Assembly (NCBI GenBank): GCA_963783855.1
Contig: CAWAPE010000007.1
Location: forward strand, 124,001 to 188,000
DNA from: JAKAGZ01 sp963783855
GTDB lineage: Bacteria; Bacteroidota; Ignavibacteria; Ignavibacteriales; Ignavibacteriaceae
Reading direction: 5' to 3'
DNA: 64,000 bases
The notes under the pieces are model-generated. The model ran no database searches, was not told where the DNA came from, and worked only from the letters and a program-made list of their open reading frames with translations. Positions 14,987 through 22,009 of this stretch are shown in pieces (the first letter of the stretch is position 1; each line of letters begins with the position of its first letter). Made by a program: the position numbers and the translations under genes.

Positions 14987-16159
14987 CTATAACTTAGGAG
15001 AAGCCGCAAGTATTTCAACGCCTCCTTCTGCCGGCAGAATAGCTGCACTTCTTAATACCTCGGCATAAGTTAAAACATCAGTCGGAGCGCCGTTTCCAAA
15101 ATTAAGTTCACGCACAGGCAGGCGGGAGATATTTGTAATTATTATCCCGTTTTCAGGATGTCGGAGGTGTAGCTTTTCAAATTCATTCCTTCCTTTTTGA
15201 TTCCTGAAGTTTTCAAGTGTGTTAATAGAATTGGTGATATAATCATTTTTAATTTTTGAGACAGAATTCTTTACATGAAAGGCAATATCTTCTTCCGGTT
15301 TTTCCAGTAGTTCTTTTAAACTTAATTTAGCTGTGCCGAAGCAAACTGCACACCCGAAATAATTTTTGGGAAAGCCGTTTAATACTCTCCTGAAATCAAA
15401 AGGAAATGACAAATATGTTTCCGGGCTTGAATCATTTTTTGTCCAGTCTGCTAAATACTTTTTCCAGAGTATTCCGGTAATTACATCATTCTCAGTTAGT
15501 AAAATATTCTTGTTTCTGGCGCGTTCACTAATTTCCTTTATTTTATCAGCAGGAATAAAAAGTCTTTCGTTTGCTGCAGTTTTAGTATCATCACGCCTAT
15601 GTCCGTAAAAAAGTCCGCAATTTAAGAGTAAATTTTCTTTTGTAATTTCTTTCTCTGATTTATGAATAATTCCGGAAAATAAATCCCGGTCAATGTGAGG
15701 AGGAATAAACCTTTCACCTTTGCTTATCCTGGCCCAGCTTGATAAAAAATGGAAATAACTGAATCCGTCAACAAGTGCGTGCGAAATGCTGATTGCCAGG
15801 ACTGACCCGTTTTGAGTATGTGTTAATGTAACTTTTGTAAGCGGGTTTCTCTCAGATGTTTTTACGGGTGAAATATATTTTGTGATATTATCTTTTCTGT
15901 CAAAAGCTGAATCAATGTGCTGAACTTTAAAAATTAAGCCGTCATCAGTAATGTCAAAGACCGAATCAGTTACCGAAATAATTTTAAGCCTGCTTTTAAG
16001 AACCGTAAAATACTTTAATGATTCCTCAAGACTGTTTCTTAATTTTTTTTCATCCTGCTTTTCCGGGTAATAAAACGCAAAGGTTATCGGCTGGGAACCT
16101 TCGCCGGTAAAAATATAATCTATGGGAGAAAGGGGAATATTCTGGTTTATTTCGTACAT
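14987..16159 (-). CDS. BAHD-like/condensation-fold acyltransferase
   Basis: The 390-residue protein has the CoA-dependent acyltransferase superfamily fold. The catalytic motif HxxxDG is His127-Ala-Leu-Val-Asp131-Gly in 'AISISHALVDGFSYFHFLS'. A second block, 'FPFDFRRVLNGFPKNYFGCA' (~248-267), resembles the 'R..L.PPLP.GYFGN' segment of eukaryotic BAHD transferases, although the C-terminal DFGWG loop is not preserved ('ELNFGNGAP' is the closest). It is monomeric and lacks carrier-protein or adenylation domains, so it is not an NRPS module. Likely role: O- or N-acylation of a small molecule or lipid with an acyl-CoA. Substrate unknown. It is the last gene on this side of the minus-strand block, with a repeat upstream. 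Confidence 0.7.
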   Translation of the reverse strand: MYEINQNIPLSPIDYIFTGEGSQPITFAFYYPEKQDEKKLRNSLEESLKYFTVLKSRLKIISVTDSVFDITDDGLIFKVQHIDSAFDRKDNITKYISPVKTSERNPLTKVTLTHTQNGSVLAISISHALVDGFSYFHFLSSWARISKGERFIPPHIDRDLFSGIIHKSEKEITKENLLLNCGLFYGHRRDDTKTAANERLFIPADKIKEISERARNKNILLTENDVITGILWKKYLADWTKNDSSPETYLSFPFDFRRVLNGFPKNYFGCAVCFGTAKLSLKELLEKPEEDIAFHVKNSVSKIKNDYITNSINTLENFRNQKGRNEFEKLHLRHPENGIIITNISRLPVRELNFGNGAPTDVLTYAEVLRSAAILPAEGGVEILAASPKL

Positions 16160-16177
16160 AATTTATTTTTGTGGATT

Positions 16178-16263
16178 TGTCATTTCGAATTCTGCTAAGA
16201 CCGCGTGAGAATTCTTATAAAGTTTTGAAAAGGGATTTCTCGTCGAAGTTCTTCGAAATGACA
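16178..16263. repeat. 86-bp MITE/REP-like element with 12-bp terminal inverted repeats
   Basis: TGTCATTTCGAA (16178-16189) is perfectly inverted as TTCGAAATGACA (16252-16263), and the inside is also partly self-complementary (GAGAATTCT.. / ..GGGATTTCTC). It occupies almost the whole gap between the BAHD-like gene start and the msrB stop. Similar 'TGTCATTTCGA...' palindromic units are common dispersed repeats in Bacteroidota-group genomes; only one copy is visible here. Confidence 0.65.
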
Positions 16264-16271
16264 GTAAATAA

Positions 16272-16820
16272 TTATTTCGATTGAGTGCTGTCGTCAGGTA
16301 CAAAATCCAGGACAATTGAATTCATACAAAAACGTTTGCCCGTTGGAGGAGGACCGTCATCAAAAATATGTCCTAAGTGAGCGCCGCATCTGCCGCAAAC
16401 AACTTCAGTCCTGTGCATTCCGTAAGAATCATCTTCTTTATAAATTACGCTGTTTGGCCTGGCTGCCTCGTAAAAGCTTGGCCACCCGCAGGTACTGGCA
16501 AATTTGGCATCTGAGCGGAATAGCTTGTTACCGCAGGCGGCACAATAATATGTCCCTTTGCCCTCAAAGTCCCAGTATTTGCCCGTAAATGCCTGTTCTG
16601 TGGCTGCGTGACGGGCAACTTCATATACATCTGTGGGAAGTATCTTTTTCCACGTTGAATCCGGCAAATCGAGCTTTGTGGTGTCAGTACGTGAGTAATA
16701 TGGGTTGTTTGGCTTCGTTATTTCAGTCATATTTTTGTCATTTTTTTTGTTCTCGTGTTGTGCCTGGCAGCTTGTGAGTGTAAAAGCCGTCAGGAATAAA
16801 ATAAGTGTTTTACGTATCAT
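16272..16820 (-). CDS. msrB: peptide-methionine (R)-S-oxide reductase, lipoprotein form
   Basis: It repairs R-methionine sulfoxide in proteins. I choose ATG 16820: it begins 'MIRKTLILFLTAFTLTSCQA', a lipoprotein signal peptide with lipobox LTSC, and avoids overlap with the upstream gene (an ATG at 16862 would hide the signal). The 182-residue product is therefore an envelope MsrB. Zinc CxxC pairs are in 'YYCAACGNKLF' and 'EVVCGRCGAHLGH', 'STCGWPSF' follows the first, and the catalytic Cys is in 'GKRFCMNSIVLDF'. It is last in a minus-strand series directly after the TlpA-like gene, consistent with extracytoplasmic redox repair using that protein as a possible electron donor. Confidence 0.93.
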   Translation of the reverse strand: MIRKTLILFLTAFTLTSCQAQHENKKNDKNMTEITKPNNPYYSRTDTTKLDLPDSTWKKILPTDVYEVARHAATEQAFTGKYWDFEGKGTYYCAACGNKLFRSDAKFASTCGWPSFYEAARPNSVIYKEDDSYGMHRTEVVCGRCGAHLGHIFDDGPPPTGKRFCMNSIVLDFVPDDSTQSK

Positions 16821-16839
16821 ATTTGTTGGCCAGATAAAA

Positions 16840-18174
16840 TTAGTTCTTAAAAATTTTTGCAAGTTTATCCCCTAATTCTTTGAACCTCAAATTTTTATAT
16901 AAGATGGTGCCTGCTGGATTAATTAGAAAGGTTGTTGGGTATCCTGATATTTTATATTTATAAATAATTTTTTTGTCTTTTTCCTCTAAGATCTGAGGCC
17001 AGGAAATATTATTTTCTTTAACAAATTTTTTTAATTTTTCTGCTCTGTCGTTTGCAATTCCAATTATTATGAATGATTTGTCTTTATAATCTTCATATAA
17101 TTTTTTTAACCCAGGAATTTCTTCTCTACAAGGCATGCACCAGCTACCCCAGAAGTCGAGGTAAACATATTTACCTCTCAAATCTTTAAGTGAAATAGGA
17201 TTACCGGAAACAGTCTTGGCATTGAAGTCCATAGCCTTAAAGCCGGGCTGAGTACCCTGTGTTTCGGATGTGACATTTTGCCTTACAAGGGTAAGATATT
17301 TTCCGCCTGGAGTTATATTAGCAATCTTAAAATAATTGTTTCCAGCTTTTAAGAATTGGTCGGATGATTGGCTTTCCATCTCTGATAATTCAGTTAAATT
17401 ATCATTTTTACTATCACAAAGTTTTATTTCGATATATCCTTTTTCAGTCTTTCCTTTTTTATTTCTTATGTAGATATTATATGTAACGTTATTAAAGACA
17501 AAATTACCCTTGAAATATTGGTCGATGCCCACAAAAAGTTTAATAGGCGATCCCTCTTTTTTACCCCCATAAGCGTCCGGTCCATAGTCAATAAGTAAAG
17601 ATATTTTGCTTTTCTTAATTTGTTTGCCATCATAATATTCAAATGTTGCTTCAACTGGTTTTATATTTTTAATTCTTTCAAAAAATTGTTCAGATTTAGA
17701 CTTCGGAGATATTATGATTGGATTATCATCACTTAAATCAAAATTATTGTTCTTATCTACAAATAGTAACAGATTCCCCTTTTTGTCATAACCGGCAGCA
17801 ATTGCTATAGCTTCTTTCACAAATCTTTTTGAATATTTATCTGGCTCATACTTGTCTACCCAATCTTCCAGAACTGCAAAGTAGTATTCCTTTGATAATT
17901 TGCCTTCAATATAGCTTTGAAATGCATGCTGCTTAAAATCAGTATGAAATATTGTAAACAAAAAATTTCTTAAACTGTCAGGCAACCCCTTGATGACCGG
18001 TTCCGTAGAATGCCAGGGGTTATCATCAGGTGTTTCTCTAAGTGGACTACCAGAGACACCAAATGGTCCAAATCCAGTTATTTTTTTCATATTTACAACA
18101 ACTGTATCGCCTTCAGTAGCATGTAATAAACTTGAAATAACGAACAGCAGGAAGAAAATTTTAGTAAATCTCAT
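16840..18174 (-). CDS. TlpA-like exported thioredoxin-fold protein with novel N-terminal domain
   Basis: The product is 444 residues. Start taken at ATG 18174 ('MRFTKIFFLLFVISSLLHAT', a signal peptide) because the longer form would overlap the upstream stop. Residues ~20-300 form a domain I do not recognise, with 'LLLFVDKNNNFDLSDDNPII', an acidic Asp/Asn-rich turn like a calcium loop. Residues ~305-444 are a TlpA/AhpC-type thioredoxin domain: 'DLRGKYVYLDFWGSWCMPCR' with the redox CxxC, and the cis-Pro loop 'KISGYPTTFLINPAG'. It is likely a periplasmic thiol-disulfide reductase, and its gene is adjacent to the lipoprotein MsrB gene, which needs such electrons. The coupling is inference from gene order. 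Confidence 0.82.
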   Translation of the reverse strand: MRFTKIFFLLFVISSLLHATEGDTVVVNMKKITGFGPFGVSGSPLRETPDDNPWHSTEPVIKGLPDSLRNFLFTIFHTDFKQHAFQSYIEGKLSKEYYFAVLEDWVDKYEPDKYSKRFVKEAIAIAAGYDKKGNLLLFVDKNNNFDLSDDNPIIISPKSKSEQFFERIKNIKPVEATFEYYDGKQIKKSKISLLIDYGPDAYGGKKEGSPIKLFVGIDQYFKGNFVFNNVTYNIYIRNKKGKTEKGYIEIKLCDSKNDNLTELSEMESQSSDQFLKAGNNYFKIANITPGGKYLTLVRQNVTSETQGTQPGFKAMDFNAKTVSGNPISLKDLRGKYVYLDFWGSWCMPCREEIPGLKKLYEDYKDKSFIIIGIANDRAEKLKKFVKENNISWPQILEEKDKKIIYKYKISGYPTTFLINPAGTILYKNLRFKELGDKLAKIFKN

Positions 18175-18190
18175 TTTATATCCTATAATA

Positions 18191-19671
18191 CTATGGAAAA
18201 TTCTTTTCAAATATATTCCCGATTCCCAATATCAAGTTCGGATCAAGTATTTTTTTAATTTTAGCCATCATTTGGATATTTTTTTCGCCGTACATTTCGA
18301 GCAGATAACCAGTTTTATTTTTCCCGATTCCGTGTTCGGCGGAAACAGTTCCGCCCAGTTCAATGGCTTTTTTACAAATTATTCCATAAAGTTTTTTACC
18401 AAGCTCAAATTGCTCCTCAGATTCGGGCAGCATATTCAAATGCATATGGGCATCCCCGAAGTGGCCATAATTTACAAAATTTAATCCGGCAGCAGCAACT
18501 TCTTTTTTCGCATAAAAATATAGTTCTTCAAATTTTGCAAAAGGCACGGCTACATCTGTCCCAAGTTTTCTGAATCCTTTTCCTGCCATATATTCATTTA
18601 TTTTCCACGAAACTGCATGACGAAATTCTTTTATATTTGCTTTATCATTTTCAGAGAGGGCAAACCAGGCGCTTTCCTCGTTTCCGCTGAATTCACCTAT
18701 CAGTTCCATCCATTTTTCAAAAACTAGGTCCTCATTTTCTTTATCTATTTCTTGCTCAAACCATAGCGCAGCCTTTGAATCAATAGGTACCTGGGGAAAA
18801 TCTTTTGAAAGAAATTTCAAAGCGCCTTCATCAAAAAATTCCAGTGCGAGCGCATCAATAATCTTATTCTGATGAATGTCTCTCGACTTGAAGGATAATT
18901 CTCTGGCCTTTTTTAAAACCCAAGAGCATCGTTTTCAGAATCGAAAAATACAACGCACGAAAGAAGTTTTTCCGGAGCCGGAAGTAGTCTCACTTTTATC
19001 TTAGATATAATTCCAAGCGTTCCTTCTGATCCTATGAACAGATCAATTGCATCCATATTCTTTTTGCAAAAATAACCCGATGCATTTTTTGTATCCGGCA
19101 TTTCGAAATCGGGTAAATCGAGTAAAATTTCTTTTCCTGATTCTGTCTTTAGTTTTAGGTTATAATTATTAGCTATATTCTGGCTGCGTTTTAATACTAA
19201 AACTTCTCCGTCCGCAAGAACAATTTCCAGTTCATCTATATAATTTCTTGTCGGTCCGTATTTAAAAGTTTTTGCTCCTGAAGCATTTGTTGCCACGGTT
19301 CCGCCGATAAAACAATTATCTTCTGTCGGATCAGGAGGATAGAGGAGGTTTTGACTTTTTAATTCCACCAGGAAATCTGCAAGTATTACTCCGGGTTGAA
19401 GCAAAGCGAAATTATCATCCGTGTTTATTTCTAAGATTTTATTCAGTTTTTCAGTAGAAATTACTATCCCACCCCGGGGAACACCAGCTCCTGTCAGACC
19501 TGTATGATTTCCACTTACAGTTACTGAAGTTTTTTCTGTATTTGCCTTCTTTAAGATTTCAATTATTTCTTTCTTGTTTTCCGGAAAATATACTGCATCA
19601 CAGTATCCTTTCGTGTTGGAGGCATCAACTATAAAATTTTGAATTTCGTCGGGCGAGGTTTTAATTAGCAT
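18191..19671 (-). pseudogene. GlcD-like FAD-linked oxidase (glycolate/D-lactate dehydrogenase family), single frameshift
   Basis: Two open frames together make one protein. The N-terminal frame (18913-19671) holds the PCMH-type FAD domain with 'VTVSGNHTGLTGAGVPRGGI' and 'FIGGTVATNASGAKTFKYGP'. The C-terminal frame (ending 18191) holds the FAD-oxidase C domain with 'NYGHFGDAHMHLN' and 'VSAEHGIGKNKTGYL'. The join is at the tract T6A4 at 18909-18918: in-frame reading hits TAA at once, while one extra base in the A/T tract restores the protein smoothly (…DALGF-LKKARELSF…) and gives ~493 residues, the normal length. It would oxidise a 2-hydroxy acid. Either a sequencing error or a very recent mutation; nothing else is damaged. 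Confidence 0.85.
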
Positions 19672-19725
19672 AATTTCTGGATTCTTTGGTCATTATGATT
19701 CCTTTTTTGCAGGTGAAGCAATCTA

Positions 19726-21057
19726 TTAAATTTTATTATCAATATCTCTCAATAATTCCAGGTACTCTTTCTGCACGTTAAGTTCGGGAATTGTACCTTT
19801 ATCACGTTTAATATTGTGAGAAATTTCCATCTTTTCAAATAAAATATCTATTGCATCGAATGTATTAATATTGGGATTTACATTATCACGGAGGTAGTGA
19901 ATTAATTTTAGTGTTCGGAATCCATCGAACCAGAATTTTTTCTGATTGTTAATTTGTTTTGCATCGTTTGTTCGGTTCAGAATTTTGCTGAATGCGCGAT
20001 CAAATTCCTGCTTGACTAGAAATTTATATAAAGCGGGATGAATATTTTCTGCGGCTTCAAGGTAATATGAAACCAGGTCGGAATTTTTATAAAGAGCTTC
20101 GTTCCATTTCTTTAAAATTTCAAAATTTGCAGGATTGTATAATAGATATTCATCCTGCTCCTGTGCAAGGTATCTCTCAACTCTTTGCCCGGTGCCGAAA
20201 GGGACCCTCCAGGAACCACGGCCGGAAGGATAAACTGTGGTTGTATTAATTTTTTCAACATTTACCTGTTTAGCAAGTTTTTCCAGGAAGTAAAAATCTT
20301 CGGCAGCCTTTTTTTTGTTCATTCCTTCTACTTTTATATAACTTTCGTAATCACAGCACATTGTTGAACCAATTGTGTGAAATGCGAAACGGGAACCTGC
20401 GTATTTCTGAAAGAGGGCATAATATCGTAAATAATATTCGTAACAGACAATTGCTTTCGTATTTTCGTCATTCCCTGAAGTGTCGTGCCTGTAATTTACT
20501 ACCGCAGCGGATAAATTCCGGTTATTGAAATTTGATGCAATTTCTGTTAAGTAGTTCTTATCAAATGTACAGTCAGCATCTGTGCAGATTAAAATCTTTT
20601 TGTTTGTGCTTTCATAATCAAAAACAGTTAAAGCCAGGTCCATTCCAATTTTACGTGCCAGCCCAACTCCACCGTGATTTTCGGGTAGTTCTTTCCCTGG
20701 CGATGAAGCATCAACAAGTCCGAGAGTTAAACCTGAAGAAATTATCGCAGTTGATAAATCATCATTAACTTGCCTGTTGATAATACTTCGAAGGAATTTA
20801 AGTGATCTCTCGTTATCAGATTTTATTTTTTCTTCTGAGGTTGCCAGGTTATTAATTACAAAAACCACAAGAGTTGAAGAAAAATATTTCACATCATTAT
20901 TAATGAGTGAATCAAGTGCAGATTTTATATTTTCAAATTCACTTATTGCAGGAATTACAATTATGTTGTTATAATATTCGTCTTTATTTAATTCTAGATT
21001 CCATTCGGAAAGAGAATACTTCTTTATATATTTTTCTAAATTTTCTGGGAATTTCAT
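19726..21057 (-). CDS. GT-A-fold (family 2-like) glycosyltransferase
   Basis: The 443-residue protein is soluble, with no membrane helix. The N-terminal half is a nucleotide-sugar transferase fold: 'NNIIVIPAISEFENIKSALD' (~30-49), the metal-binding motif 'ILICTDADCTFDKNYLTEIA' (~155-174), and the acceptor-side acidic pair in 'AAEDFYFLEKL' (~261-271). The C-terminal ~150 residues are helical and unassigned. Likely sugar donor and acceptor cannot be inferred, and no polysaccharide locus surrounds it. It lies nine bases after miaA and 54 before the FAD oxidase in the minus-strand series. Confidence 0.75.
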   Translation of the reverse strand: MKFPENLEKYIKKYSLSEWNLELNKDEYYNNIIVIPAISEFENIKSALDSLINNDVKYFSSTLVVFVINNLATSEEKIKSDNERSLKFLRSIINRQVNDDLSTAIISSGLTLGLVDASSPGKELPENHGGVGLARKIGMDLALTVFDYESTNKKILICTDADCTFDKNYLTEIASNFNNRNLSAAVVNYRHDTSGNDENTKAIVCYEYYLRYYALFQKYAGSRFAFHTIGSTMCCDYESYIKVEGMNKKKAAEDFYFLEKLAKQVNVEKINTTTVYPSGRGSWRVPFGTGQRVERYLAQEQDEYLLYNPANFEILKKWNEALYKNSDLVSYYLEAAENIHPALYKFLVKQEFDRAFSKILNRTNDAKQINNQKKFWFDGFRTLKLIHYLRDNVNPNINTFDAIDILFEKMEISHNIKRDKGTIPELNVQKEYLELLRDIDNKI

Positions 21058-21066
21058 AATACTATT

Positions 21067-21985
21067 TTAGATTGAACTCTGATCAAACTGATTTGTTTTG
21101 ATAATCTCTTTTGCTTTTTCAAAATCGGGACCTTCTACCCAGTTAATTTTCACACCTTCTTTCTCCATTTTCCTGAACCAGGTCATCTGTCTTTTAGCAA
21201 AATTATGTATTGCGCTGTTAAGTTTTTGAAACATATCGTTGCGATTGATTTCTTTTTTAATGAATTGACCTATGAATTTGTATTCTAATCCAAAGAAATT
21301 TAGTTTTTCAAAAGTAATCCCGGAGGCCAAAAGTTTCTCAACTTCCTCAATCATACCATTCTGTAGTCTTAACTTTAATCGTTCCTGTAATTCGTTTTTT
21401 AATTTCAGGACGCGGAAGCGAGACCCCAATAACCAGAGAACTAATTTCTGTTGGCTTTGTATTTTCTTCCCCATTATTTTCTGAAATAATTATCGCATTA
21501 ATAATTCTTTTCTTATCCAGTAAATCTGTTGTGTTGTGTAAATTGGGATTAAGAGCTTTCAAATTTTCCCTGAGCTCATCAATACTAAATTTATCAAGTT
21601 CAGCAATTTTTTTCGGGGAAAACTCTGCTTTTGGGATATTATAATTTTGCAGAATTGCACTCAGATAAAGCCCTGTGCCCCCGACAAGAAATGGAATTCT
21701 ATTTTTATCTGATATTTCCAGAAATGCTTTTCGAAAATCCTCACTAAACCGGTATAAATTATATTCTTCAGTCGGATCAATTATGTCTATTAAATGATAA
21801 GGAATGTTATTCCCGCCTATAATGTAATCTGCTAAATCCTTTCCGGTTCCTATATCCATTCCGCGGTAAACCTGGCGTGAATCTGCTGATATAATCTCTC
21901 CGTTGAATTCATTTGCAAGTAATGCGGCAAGCCTTGTTTTACCAACGGCCGTGGGGCCTAATATTGTAATTAAATTATGGGGCAT
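21067..21985 (-). pseudogene. miaA: tRNA dimethylallyltransferase, single frameshift
   Basis: The enzyme adds the isopentenyl group to A37 of UNN-decoding tRNAs. The N-terminal frame starts with the P-loop 'TILGPTAVGKTRLAALLA', then 'ISADSRQVYRGMDIGTG' and 'PFLVGGTGLYLSAIL'. The C-terminal frame has 'LQERLKLRLQNGMIEEVEKL' and 'FAKRQMTWFRK', the standard MiaA ending. The frames part at an A6 tract (T6 on the plus strand, 21395-21400); one base fewer gives '…PRPEIKNELQERLKL…' and ~305 residues, the usual length. A sequencing homopolymer error is more likely than real loss, because everything else is conserved. It overlaps nothing and lies 24 bases after the upstream sensor gene. Confidence 0.88.
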
Positions 21986-22009
21986 GCAATTATTGTTTAA
22001 TACGCGGAC

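Noticed and set aside
18905..18920. Programmed -1 frameshift in the FAD oxidase
   Set aside because: The codons at the join (GGG TTT TAA) do not form a classic X XXY YYZ heptamer in the right phase; a homopolymer change is enough.
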